NCBI RefSeq assembly: GCF_014649655.1
Contig: NZ_BMTL01000010.1
Span: forward strand, 1-64,000
Origin: Streptomyces humidus
GTDB taxonomy: Bacteria > Actinomycetota > Actinomycetes > Streptomycetales > Streptomycetaceae
DNA: 64,000 bases
Reading direction: 5' to 3'
The notes under the pieces are model-generated. The model made no database searches. It was not told the DNA's origin and was given only the letters and a program-made list of their open reading frames with translations. A program made the translations under genes and the position numbers. This document shows, in pieces, positions 48,013-56,234 of this stretch; position 1 is the stretch's first letter, and each line of letters opens with the position of its first letter.

Positions 48013-50844
48013 GTGCTGTCGATCACGAGAAGTCTCCGCGTCCGGCTGCCGGGGGTAAGCCCGGCGGCGATCGGGGGAACGCTGGCCACGCGAGTGCTGG
48101 CAACGGCGATGAGCTTCGCGGCGGGCGTCATCGCGGCCCGGGACCTGGGGGTGCAGGGCAGGGCCACGTTCGCGGTCATGATCTCGGTCCCCACCGTGCT
48201 CAGCATCGTCGCGGTCCTGGGCATGGACAACGCCAACGCCCGGTTCGCCGGGACCTCGCACACCGCGTTCCGGCAGATCGTCCGTTGGAGCGTGGTGTTC
48301 TCCCTGGTTCCCGGTTCGGCGCTGGCGGGGCTGTGGCTGCTGGTCGGTCGTCTCTGGCCGGTCGCGCTGCTCGGCGTGCCGTTCGGGTCGGCGGTGGCCG
48401 CTGCCGTCATGTGCCCGGTGACCTTGCTGACCACGCTGCTCGGCACGGCGGAGATCGGCCGGGGCCGGGTCAGGACGTACAACCTCGTGAGCAGCGTCCC
48501 CGCGGTCTGCCACCTCGTCGGAGTCTGCGGCCTGCTCGCCGCTGGATCGCTGACCCCCATGAGCTGCTTCCTGTCGGCGCTGGCCGGGCAACTGCTCTGC
48601 GCCGGGACGCTGTTGATCGCGGCCACCGCCCGGGTCCACGACGACGGTGAACCGGTGTCCGCCCGGACCTTCGGCAGCTTCGCCATCAAGGCCTATCTCC
48701 CGAATCTCATCCATTACGGATTGCTGCGCCTCGACGTTCCGGTGATCCAGCTGCTGGCCGGGGCCTCGGCTGTCGCCATGTACGCCGTGGCGCTGCCCCT
48801 GGCCGAGGCGATGTTCCTGCTGCCGAGTGCGGTCGCGCTGGTGATGTTCCCCGCGGTCACGTCGGGCGCCGTCGACGCCCGGGCGGCGGCCAGGATCGCC
48901 CGGACCGTGTTCGCTGCCGCCGCCGTGTCGGCCGCCGTGGCCGCGGCGCTCGCCCCCGTCCTGATCCCGGCGGTCTACGGGCGGCCGTACTTCGGCGCCG
49001 TGCACGTGATCTGGGCGATGCTGCCCGGCCTGGTGCTGTTCAGCATGGGCCGCTCGCTCCAGGCGTACCTGGCGGCTGCCGACCTGCTCAGGCCGGTGAT
49101 CGCGGCGACCGTGATCGGTGCGATCGTCAATGTCGTGCTGCTCGCGGTCCTGACCCCCCGCTATGCCGCGGTCGGCGCCGGCGCGGCCGACTCGGCCGGG
49201 TACCTCGTGTTCGCGGTGCTGATCGGCCGCGGCGCGCGGCTGGGCTTCCGCGTCCGCCGGCGCCGTCCGGCCGAGCCCGCCACCCTGGGGAGGAGGACCG
49301 CCCCTGCGCGCCCGTCGACCGGGCGACGGTCCGTCAAGACGGTCGGCGACCGCTTGCGGGGGGCGTACCCGAGACAGGCCGGGTCCCTTGTGTTCAGCCG
49401 AGTGCCCATGGCCGCGGCGGGACTTGTGACGGTGGCGGGCGCCGGCTGTGTCGCCGTGGCGTACGGCCCCGCCCTCAGCCCGGCCGACGTCGTCGGCGCC
49501 CTCGGCGCCGTCGGTGCCGCGATCCTCGTTCTGGCCTGTCTGCTGGTCCCGGACGCGGGTCTGTACGTGCTCGCAGCCGCGATCCCGCTCTCGCAGTCGG
49601 ACGCCGGCACCTCGTTGATCAGTCCGAGACGGCTGGCCGCTCTGATGGTCGTCTGCCTGGTGGGCCGCGTCGTCCGCGGCAGGGAGATCGCATGGCCGAA
49701 GCTGATCGGCACCCTGATCACCGTCGGCACGGTCGGCTATCTGGTCGCCGCCGGCGCCGTGATCGGCGACGACGATCTGCTGGGCGCCGGCAGCTGGCAG
49801 TACCTGCTGCTGGTGTGCGCGCCGCTGCTGCTTGTGCCACTGATCGCCGGACCGGGACCGGCTCTCGACCGGGCGCTCCTGGTGTTCTGCTGCGGCAGCG
49901 TGATTCTGGCCCTGATCGAAATCGTTCAGGCGGGATCCGTCTTCGCCATGAAGGGGGATCTCACCCCTGCCGACACCGCCGTTCTGGCCATCACTCAAGA
50001 GGGCGCCGCCAACCACAACGCCGTGGGCGCCCTGTTCGTCATGGCCGCCGCGGTCCTGCTCCGGCGCTGTTCCGCCGTCCGCAAGGGCCTGCCGCGGCTG
50101 GCGACCGGCGCCGGGGTCGTCACGCTCGCCCTGGGCGTCGCGTACTCGTTGAGCCGCGAGGCCTATCTCGCGGGGATCGCGGTGATCGCGCTCTACGCGG
50201 CACGCAGGTCGCTGCGTGGCGTCCTGGCCCTGGGCGTCGGCGCGGCCTGTCTGGTTCCGCTGCTGCCCGCCGCGATCGCCGCCCGGTTCGGCTCGATCCT
50301 CGGCGGCGCTCCCGACGCCAACTCCGCGGTGCGGATCGATCTGTGGAGCAGCGCACTGCGGATGTTCGAGGCGCACCCGGTCTTCGGCGTCGGCTATCTC
50401 AACTTCGCCGACCAGTTGCCCGCCTACTACCGAGCCACCGGTGATTACGAGGTCATGTTCCTACAGCTGCCGCTTCTGGAATTCGCGCACAACACCTACC
50501 TGACAGTGCTCTCGCAGACCGGCCTGGTGGGCGCGGTCGGGGTCGGCTCCCTTGCCGTGCTCGGCGTCCGACGGGCCCGGCGCGCGATCCGCTCCGGTGA
50601 TCCCGCGGGAGAGGCGGCGCTGCTCGCCATGATCGGGGTGGGCATCTGCTCGCTGTTCGGCGAGGTCCTGCTGGTTCCTCCTCTGCTGGCCGGTCTGATG
50701 CTGATCATCCTGGCTGCGAGGCCGGGTGCGGCCGAGGCGCCGACGCCGCTGCCGCCACCGGCGCCGCCACGGCTGCCGGCGCCGGTCTTGGCGTCGGTGT
50801 CGGTGTCGGTGGCGGCACGAGCATCCGCGGCGGTGGCGCGATGA
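48013..50844 (+). CDS. Wzx-Wzy-like fusion: polysaccharide flippase joined to O-antigen polymerase/ligase
   Basis: The 943-residue protein has two membrane halves. Residues about 1-410 form a MATE/MOP-type flippase: TRVLATAMSFAAGVIAARDL GVQGRATFAVM at the start, then about 12 helices with SARTFGSFAIKAYLPNLIHY. A basic linker (RRRRPAEPATLGRRTAPARP) is followed at about 465-900 by 10-12 helices. There EGAANHNAVGALFVM and the exported-loop region VGYLNFADQLPAYYR, then EFAHNTYLTVLSQTGLVGAV, are typical of the Wzy/O-antigen ligase family. No stop or convincing internal ribosome site separates the halves. GTG 48013, preceded by GGAGGG, is taken as the start. It would export and polymerise lipid-linked repeat units. 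Its stop overlaps the next gene by 4 nt. Confidence 0.82.
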   Translation: MLSITRSLRVRLPGVSPAAIGGTLATRVLATAMSFAAGVIAARDLGVQGRATFAVMISVPTVLSIVAVLGMDNANARFAGTSHTAFRQIVRWSVVFSLVPGSALAGLWLLVGRLWPVALLGVPFGSAVAAAVMCPVTLLTTLLGTAEIGRGRVRTYNLVSSVPAVCHLVGVCGLLAAGSLTPMSCFLSALAGQLLCAGTLLIAATARVHDDGEPVSARTFGSFAIKAYLPNLIHYGLLRLDVPVIQLLAGASAVAMYAVALPLAEAMFLLPSAVALVMFPAVTSGAVDARAAARIARTVFAAAAVSAAVAAALAPVLIPAVYGRPYFGAVHVIWAMLPGLVLFSMGRSLQAYLAAADLLRPVIAATVIGAIVNVVLLAVLTPRYAAVGAGAADSAGYLVFAVLIGRGARLGFRVRRRRPAEPATLGRRTAPARPSTGRRSVKTVGDRLRGAYPRQAGSLVFSRVPMAAAGLVTVAGAGCVAVAYGPALSPADVVGALGAVGAAILVLACLLVPDAGLYVLAAAIPLSQSDAGTSLISPRRLAALMVVCLVGRVVRGREIAWPKLIGTLITVGTVGYLVAAGAVIGDDDLLGAGSWQYLLLVCAPLLLVPLIAGPGPALDRALLVFCCGSVILALIEIVQAGSVFAMKGDLTPADTAVLAITQEGAANHNAVGALFVMAAAVLLRRCSAVRKGLPRLATGAGVVTLALGVAYSLSREAYLAGIAVIALYAARRSLRGVLALGVGAACLVPLLPAAIAARFGSILGGAPDANSAVRIDLWSSALRMFEAHPVFGVGYLNFADQLPAYYRATGDYEVMFLQLPLLEFAHNTYLTVLSQTGLVGAVGVGSLAVLGVRRARRAIRSGDPAGEAALLAMIGVGICSLFGEVLLVPPLLAGLMLIILAARPGAAEAPTPLPPPAPPRLPAPVLASVSVSVAARASAAVAR

Positions 50845-52067
50845 GTACGTCCGAGATCGGGAAACCCCCACGGCCGCTGCGGATCCTGCAGATCACCTCG
50901 ACCGCCGTCGGCGGGAGCTGGTTCCACGATCAGGTGCGCGGCCTGGCCGAGCTGGGCAACGAGGTGTGCGCGGTGCTGCCCCGCGAGGGCCCGCTCGCCG
51001 ACCGGCTGCGCGAGATCCGGGGCGTCCGCGTGGAGATCATCGCGTTCGGACTGTCCCGTCGGATCAGACAGTTGCCCGGGCTGATGGCTGCGCAGTGGCG
51101 GCTGACGAAGTTCGTCCGGGAGTACAAGCCGGATGTCATCCATTCGCATCTGATCATCGCCATGCTCGCGGCCCGAGTGGCGTCGGCCGGCCACCGTTCG
51201 GCGCTGGTCGTGTCGCAGGTTCCCGGACTGGTGCATCTACGGATGGCGCCCTTCCGGATCCTGGAGTGGCTTTCGCTGCGCCGGGACGATCTGGTGCTCG
51301 GGTCCTGCCGGGCCATCGCACACCGCTACCGGGCCATGGGTGCGCGGTCGGTCGCGGTCAGCTACTACGGCTGCGACGTCCACCGCTTCGACCCGGCTAC
51401 CTCGCCGGAGCCGTTCCGCCGTGAGTTCGGGCTCGCCGACGACACGCCGGCCGTCGGCATGGTCGCCTACATGTATCCGAGCAAGTTGCGGGAGTTCCGT
51501 CAGGTCGGCGTCAAGGGGCATGAAGTCTTCATCGACGCCGTCCCGCTGATCCTGCGGCAGAACCCCGAAGCCAGGTTCTTCGTGGTCGGCGACGAGCTGA
51601 TCGGTGACGGGGAGTACCGGCGCGAGCTGGAACGCCGCGCCGCCCGGCTCGGCGTCGCCGACCGGATCAGGTTCACCGGCTTCCGGTCCGACGTCAGCTC
51701 CGTCATGGCCGGGCTGGACGTACTGGTGAACCCGTCCATGGACGAGTCCGCCTGCTACACCGTGGTGGAGGCGCTGCTCATGCGCAAGGGCGTGGTGGCG
51801 ACCGAGGTCGGTGGCCTGCCGGACACCGTCCGGCACGGCCGCACCGGCCTGTTGGTCCCGCCCGCCGATCCGACGGCACTGGCAGAGGCCGTGAACGCCC
51901 TGTTCGCCGACCCCGCAGAGCGTCTGCGCATGGCCGGCCGCGGCCGTGAACTCGCGCTCCGGCAGTTCGACATCGCCGGAACCGTGAGCCAGGTGAACGA
52001 CCTGTACCACGAAGCACTGGCCGCACGGGGGCAGCGCGGGCCGCTCCGCGGGGGGAGACCGGCGTGA
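50841..52067 (+). CDS. GT4-family glycosyltransferase
   Basis: The 408-residue GT-B enzyme opens with LRILQITSTAVGGSWFHDQV, and YKPDVIHSHLIIAMLAARVA follows. The C-terminal half holds VGMVAYMYPSKLREFRQVG, KGHEVFIDAVPLILRQNPEA, FTGFRSDVSSVMAGLDVLVN and ESACYTVVEALLMRKGVVAT, the last containing the usual ExxxxxxxE donor-binding pattern. It probably adds one sugar of the repeat unit on the cytoplasmic face. Overlaps of 4 nt with both neighbours place it in the same transcript as the flippase-polymerase and epimerase genes. Donor and acceptor are unknown. Confidence 0.88.
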   Translation: MSTSEIGKPPRPLRILQITSTAVGGSWFHDQVRGLAELGNEVCAVLPREGPLADRLREIRGVRVEIIAFGLSRRIRQLPGLMAAQWRLTKFVREYKPDVIHSHLIIAMLAARVASAGHRSALVVSQVPGLVHLRMAPFRILEWLSLRRDDLVLGSCRAIAHRYRAMGARSVAVSYYGCDVHRFDPATSPEPFRREFGLADDTPAVGMVAYMYPSKLREFRQVGVKGHEVFIDAVPLILRQNPEARFFVVGDELIGDGEYRRELERRAARLGVADRIRFTGFRSDVSSVMAGLDVLVNPSMDESACYTVVEALLMRKGVVATEVGGLPDTVRHGRTGLLVPPADPTALAEAVNALFADPAERLRMAGRGRELALRQFDIAGTVSQVNDLYHEALAARGQRGPLRGGRPA

Positions 52068-53038
52068 AAGACAGGATGCGGGCCGGAACGACGCTGGTCG
52101 GTATGGCGGGGAAGGCGGTACGCGATCTGCGGCGGCCGAGCTTCCCGGTCGACGTGACGGCGCTGCGGGGTGACACGCCGGCCGGCCGGCCGGGCAGGTA
52201 CCCGCTCGACCTGCGGCCGATGACCGCCGGGAGCGTGCTCGACCACGAGCGCCTGGTGGTGACCCGTGCCGCGACCGGTGAGACCTACCGGAACCCGGTC
52301 TCGGTCAGCCTCTACGCGCTCGCACAGCACACCGGCGCGCTCGCCGGCAGCCGACGCCCCGCGGTCCCGGACGAACGGACGACGGGCATTCAGGCTCTGC
52401 TGACCCAGGCCCGCTGGCTGCGCGCCGGCCAGGACGGCAACGGCGGCTGGCGCTATCCCGTGCCAGTGCCCCGCTACGGGGTGCGCCCGGGCTGGTACTC
52501 GGCCATGGCCCAGGGCCTGGCGGTGTCCGTGATGCTGCGCGGGTATGCCGCGACCGGCGAGCGGTCCTTTCTCGACGCGAGTGAGGGTGCGGCGGAACTG
52601 ATGCTCCGGCCGCTGGCCGCGGGCGGTTGCTCGCATTACGACCGACTGGGGCGTCCTTTTCTCGAGGAGTGTCCCTCGGAACCGGTCAGCCACATCCTCA
52701 ACGGCGCGGTGTTCGCCCTTTTCGGGCTCTGTGAGCTGAGCCGTCATCAGGGAACGGCTGTCCACGAGCGGGCGGCGGACCGGCTCCGCGACTCGCTGGC
52801 CGAGTTCGACCTGGGGTACTGGACCAGATACGACCTCAGGCACCCGGCGCCCGCCAGTCTCGCCTACCACTGCCTGCACACCGCGTTGCTGACCGCGGCC
52901 GGAGGAGTGCTCGCCGACCCGCGATGGCCGGCGGTGGCGACCACCTGGGACCGCTACACGCGGAGCCCCGCCGGACGGCTGCGAGCCGCGGTGGGCAAGG
53001 GACGTTTCGTGCTCAGGGAGCGCCGTGCCGGATCGTGA
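52064..53038 (+). CDS. D-glucuronyl C5-epimerase-like protein
   Basis: The 324-residue protein matches the C-terminal catalytic domain of D-glucuronyl C5-epimerases. GGWRYPVPVPRYGVRPGWYS and AMAQGLAVSVMLRGYAATG are followed by FLEECPSEPVSHILNGAVFA and LCELSRHQG. The end, LGYWTRYDLRHPAPASLAYH and CLHTALL, carries the conserved Tyr/Arg region of the (alpha/alpha) barrel. Such enzymes invert GlcA to IdoA in heparan-type polymers. No signal peptide is seen, so it may act on a lipid-linked intermediate inside the cell. GTG 52064 overlaps the preceding stop, and the next gene overlaps its end by 14 bp. Confidence 0.78.
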   Translation: MKDRMRAGTTLVGMAGKAVRDLRRPSFPVDVTALRGDTPAGRPGRYPLDLRPMTAGSVLDHERLVVTRAATGETYRNPVSVSLYALAQHTGALAGSRRPAVPDERTTGIQALLTQARWLRAGQDGNGGWRYPVPVPRYGVRPGWYSAMAQGLAVSVMLRGYAATGERSFLDASEGAAELMLRPLAAGGCSHYDRLGRPFLEECPSEPVSHILNGAVFALFGLCELSRHQGTAVHERAADRLRDSLAEFDLGYWTRYDLRHPAPASLAYHCLHTALLTAAGGVLADPRWPAVATTWDRYTRSPAGRLRAAVGKGRFVLRERRAGS

Positions 53039-54221
53039 TCAGGTCGTGCGACGGCTGGGCACGGGCGGTCCGCCCGCCGCGCCGCTGCGCGTCGCCCTGC
53101 TCGCGCCGGCCACGTCGGCGCACACCCGGCGCTGGGCGGACGACCTGGCCGTGCGAGGGCACGAGGTCACCGTCTGCAGCTGGCATGAGCCGGGTCTGCG
53201 TCCCGAGGGCTGGCGAGCCGTCTCCGTCCCGCCGGGAGCGTGCCTGCCGCTGCGGGCGGTGCGCGCTGGACACTGGCTGCGTCGCGAGATGCGCAGGGTG
53301 CGGCCGGATGTCGTCCATGTCCATTCGCTCGGCCTGCACGGGGCGCTCTCCCTTCTGCTGCCGGCCGGCCCGGCGGTGCCGGTGGTGATCACTCCGTGGG
53401 GCTCTGAACTGCGGGCGGCGGACCGGCATCCCGGCCGGGCGTCGGTCGCCCGGCTGGCCCTCCGGCGGGCCGACCGCGTGGTGCCGACCTCCCGGGAGGT
53501 GGCCGAGCACGTCGAGAGCCGCTACCGGGTTCTCCGCTCACGGATCACGGTTCTGTCCTGGGGAGTCCCGGACGTGCTGCTGGATGCCGGGAGCGACGTC
53601 GATCCCCGGACGACGCGCGCGAGGTACGGCATTCCGGCCGGGGCCACGGTCGTGCTGTCGGTCCGCAGCACGTCGGAGGTCTACCGGACCCACGAGATTC
53701 TCGCGGCGTTCACGCGTGTCGCACGCGTCCGGACCGACCTGTTTCTCGTGCTGCTGGCGGGGCACCGGCCGGCTCATGCCGCCGCCGGACGTGCGCAGCA
53801 GGAATATCTCGACGCTCTGCGCGCCCGAGCACAGCAGCTGGCCGGCCGGGTCACCGTCATCGACCAGCCGCTCCGCCAGGCCGAGGTGTTCGGTCTGATG
53901 CGCGCGAGCGATGCGGCGATCTCGGTTCCCGGGGCCGACCAGCGAAGCTCATCGGTGCTCGAAGCCGCGGCTGCCGGGTGCCGACTGCTGCTCTCCGACA
54001 TCGCGCCCTACCGGGAACTGGTGGCGGACGGCCTGCTCGCGGACCTGCTTCCCGATCCGCTGGTCGGGTCGTTGGCTGATGCTCTCTCAGGCACGGGGCC
54101 GCTGGAGGCCGCGGATCGTCTGGCCAATCGTGAGCTGATCAGCCGGACCGAGCGCGGCTCCCTGAAGGTCGCCGAACTCGAAGGGCTGTACAGGGACCTG
54201 GCTCGTGCGGGGACAGCGTGA
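53025..54221 (+). CDS. GT4-family glycosyltransferase
   Basis: The 398-residue GT-B enzyme starts at GTG 53025, preceded by AGGGAG inside the epimerase gene. Its N-terminal half has VALLAPATSAHTRRWADDLA and PDVVHVHSLGLHGALSLLLP, then VVITPWGSELRAADRH. The C-terminal half shows ITVLSWGVPD, VVLSVRSTSEVYRTHEILAA, GLMRASDAAISVPGADQRSS and SVLEAAAAGCRLLLSD. The HTRRWADDLAVRGHEVTV start is common in actinobacterial capsule transferases. It ends the plus-strand operon; the following gene is convergent. Confidence 0.86.
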   Translation: MPDRDQVVRRLGTGGPPAAPLRVALLAPATSAHTRRWADDLAVRGHEVTVCSWHEPGLRPEGWRAVSVPPGACLPLRAVRAGHWLRREMRRVRPDVVHVHSLGLHGALSLLLPAGPAVPVVITPWGSELRAADRHPGRASVARLALRRADRVVPTSREVAEHVESRYRVLRSRITVLSWGVPDVLLDAGSDVDPRTTRARYGIPAGATVVLSVRSTSEVYRTHEILAAFTRVARVRTDLFLVLLAGHRPAHAAAGRAQQEYLDALRARAQQLAGRVTVIDQPLRQAEVFGLMRASDAAISVPGADQRSSSVLEAAAAGCRLLLSDIAPYRELVADGLLADLLPDPLVGSLADALSGTGPLEAADRLANRELISRTERGSLKVAELEGLYRDLARAGTA

Positions 54222-54292
54222 TCAGGTCACCCGTGGGCGGCGGGCCGACGCGGAGCGTCTTGTGCCGGAAGGAGTCACCTCCCGCCGCCGGT

Positions 54293-55243
54293 TCAGCGGG
54301 CGGTTCGGGTGGGTGACGGTGCCGGAACAAGGGCGACACGGAACATCTTGGGCCAGAACTTGCCGGTGACGAGGAACTGGTCCGTTCCGGGGACGGCCGC
54401 GATGCCGTTCAGGGCGGAGCCGGGGACGAGTTCGTCGGCGGGCAGGAGGCCGGACGCGTCGATGCTCGCCGTCACCGTGCCGGTGACGGGGTCGATGCGC
54501 ACCACCCTTTCGGTGGGCAGCACGTTGGCGTAGACGGCGCGGCCGGCACACTCCAGCTCGTTCACTATCGTCACCGGCCGGCCGTCTTCGGTCACGGTGA
54601 CCTCGCCCGTCTTCGCGAGGGTGCGCGGATCGCGGAAGGTCAGTTGTGCCGACCCGTCGCTCGTCACCAGCCGCCGCCTGAGGCGGTCGAAACAGATGCC
54701 CCAGCCTTCGCCGGGGTAGGGGAGGCGACGCAGCTCCCTCAGCGTCGTCGCGTCCCGCTCGATGGCGACCCCGTCCCGCCAGGTCAGTTGCCACAGGGTC
54801 CGACCCAGCAGGGTGATCCCCTCACCGAAGAGAGGAGCGGGAAGGCCGGCGCGGGAAGTGGCCGGCTTGCCAGGGGGACCGGACCGTACGGCGGACCGGC
54901 CGGACAGCCCGGTTCCCTCGTAAAGCGTGCCGCCCGCCATCTCCAGGCCCTCGGTGAACGACTTCGGGTCGTGGGGGAGGGTTTCGAGGACCCTCAGCCG
55001 CAGATGCTCGACTCCGTGGGAGTCGGCCTGAGGCCCGCCCATGTGGCTTCGGCCGGCCGGATCGGCGGACAGCGCGTTGCCGGCCCGCTGGGCCGCGAGC
55101 GGCTCCGGTCGGGTGAGCAGCGCGCCGGCTGCGATCCGGCCGGAGCCGGTGACCAGCAGCGCGGCGACGGCCGGCAAGGTGTAGGCCAGGACGAGGCGAC
55201 GGCCCGCCGCCCTGCCGGAACGCCGTGGCCGCCACATGCGCAC
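54293..55243 (-). CDS. Exported glutaminyl-peptide cyclotransferase (beta-propeller type)
   Basis: The 316-residue protein has an N-terminal signal-like segment (RRLVLAYTLPAVAALLVTGS) and then the five-bladed glutaminyl cyclase fold of plants and bacteria. The conserved pieces are LPHDPKSFTEGLEMAGGTLY with EGTGLSGRSAVR, LLGRTLWQLTWRDGVAIERD, YPGEGWGICFD, NELECAGRAVYANVLPT, and LNGIAAVPGTDQFLVTGKFW ending PKMFRV. It converts N-terminal Gln of exported proteins to pyroglutamate. The start is GTG 55243 or ATG 55237. The neighbouring LAxTG protein, encoded just upstream with a 10-bp gap, is predicted to have N-terminal Gln once its signal peptide is removed. Confidence 0.85.
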   Translation of the reverse strand: MRMWRPRRSGRAAGRRLVLAYTLPAVAALLVTGSGRIAAGALLTRPEPLAAQRAGNALSADPAGRSHMGGPQADSHGVEHLRLRVLETLPHDPKSFTEGLEMAGGTLYEGTGLSGRSAVRSGPPGKPATSRAGLPAPLFGEGITLLGRTLWQLTWRDGVAIERDATTLRELRRLPYPGEGWGICFDRLRRRLVTSDGSAQLTFRDPRTLAKTGEVTVTEDGRPVTIVNELECAGRAVYANVLPTERVVRIDPVTGTVTASIDASGLLPADELVPGSALNGIAAVPGTDQFLVTGKFWPKMFRVALVPAPSPTRTAR

Positions 55244-55253
55244 TCGTGATCCG

Positions 55254-55928
55254 TCAGGAACTGCGACGACGGCGAACGGTCAGCATCGTGCCACCGCCCG
55301 CCACGAGAAGGGCGGTCGCGGCTCCGCCGATCACCAGGGACTTGTCACTGCCCGTCGCCGCGAGATTCCTATCGCTCCGGTCCGCCTGTGGGCCGTGCGC
55401 CGGCTCGGCGGCTGCGGCGAGTTCGAGGGAAGCGTTGGTCGCTACGCCGGGTCCGTTGTGCCCGCCGTGTCCCGGCCCCTCGTGGTGTCCGGGATTGCCG
55501 GGGTGGTGGGGCGGCCTCGGGGGCTGACTGGGCGTCAGTCCGCCCTGCACGAAGATGTTGACGCCGATGCTCGGGTGAGGGCGACGTGAGGTGAGCCGGA
55601 AGAGGTGCCAGCCGGTGACGGTGTTCGCCGGGATGGTCACTGTCCCGGCAGCCGATCCGTCGGCCAGGGCTCGGAAGTGGCCGAGAACGACCGGGGTTGA
55701 TTCCATCAGCGCCGTGACGTCGGCCCTCGGGGTGAACATGCCGGGGAGGGTGCTGAAGGTCAACGAGCCTCCGGCTGTCACCAGGGTGGTGCTGACCGAC
55801 AGCGGTGGGGGCGGCGGCGGGTATGGCTGCGCCGAGGCGGCCTGGGCCCCGATCAACGGGGCTCCGATGAGAATGGCAGTCGATGCCGCTGATGCCAGTG
55901 CGGCTCGCCACCTGCGCGATGCTGTCAT
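55254..55928 (-). CDS. Secreted LAxTG-anchored surface protein, hypothetical
   Basis: The 224-residue protein has a signal peptide (basic RRWRAALASAAS, hydrophobic TAILIGAPLIG, and A-S-A before residue 34), so the mature chain likely starts QPYPPPPPPLS. A beta-sandwich-like domain of about 85 residues follows (VTAGGSLTFSTLPGMF, then TGWHLFRLTS). Next come a Pro/Gly/His-rich stalk and the sorting signal: LAATG (189-193), a hydrophobic helix (SLVIGGAATALLVAGGGTML) and RRRR. LAxTG is recognised by class E sortases in Streptomyces. GAGGAG precedes ATG 55928. It shares a strand with the glutaminyl cyclase, which probably modifies its N-terminus. Confidence 0.82.
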   Translation of the reverse strand: MTASRRWRAALASAASTAILIGAPLIGAQAASAQPYPPPPPPLSVSTTLVTAGGSLTFSTLPGMFTPRADVTALMESTPVVLGHFRALADGSAAGTVTIPANTVTGWHLFRLTSRRPHPSIGVNIFVQGGLTPSQPPRPPHHPGNPGHHEGPGHGGHNGPGVATNASLELAAAAEPAHGPQADRSDRNLAATGSDKSLVIGGAATALLVAGGGTMLTVRRRRSS

Positions 55929-56234
55929 CTTCCTCAGTCTCCTCGACTTGGGTCCTGGCCTGGGCCTGCGGCGACCATGGCGTGGCATATGGGCACCAAG
56001 ATCTGGATATATGGAATTAGTCGCATATCGCGACATTTCATGACGCATCGGCGCGGAAGTCGCTGGAATGGGTGAGGCTCTGCTAGCGCGCTGTGTATCG
56101 CAAGAGTCGTTCGAGGGGGTGGTGAGGGGGTGGCTCCCCCGCTCGGGGCGTCCGAGTCCTTATGGTCGACTGCGTCCATAGGGAACGGAAAGCCCCAATT
56201 CGGGTAGTTCTCTCAGTCCTGTGAGGGGTACAGC
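55929..56234. other. Divergent promoter region between LAxTG protein and BY-kinase genes
   Basis: This 306-bp region includes a low-GC pocket (55985-56045) with repeated CGCATAT/ATATCGCG words next to the LAxTG gene. It also has a G-rich stretch (56105-56150) upstream of the kinase start. It holds no gene. Confidence 0.45.

Noticed and set aside
47923..50376. 817-codon open frame antisense to the flippase-polymerase gene
   Set aside because: The product would be hydrophilic, rich in Gly/Gln/His/Arg and without domains, while the other strand encodes clear membrane helices.
54222..54292. Terminator between the glycosyltransferase and glutaminyl cyclase genes
   Set aside because: GTCACCCG and CGGGTGGGTGAC can pair only imperfectly; too weak to list.
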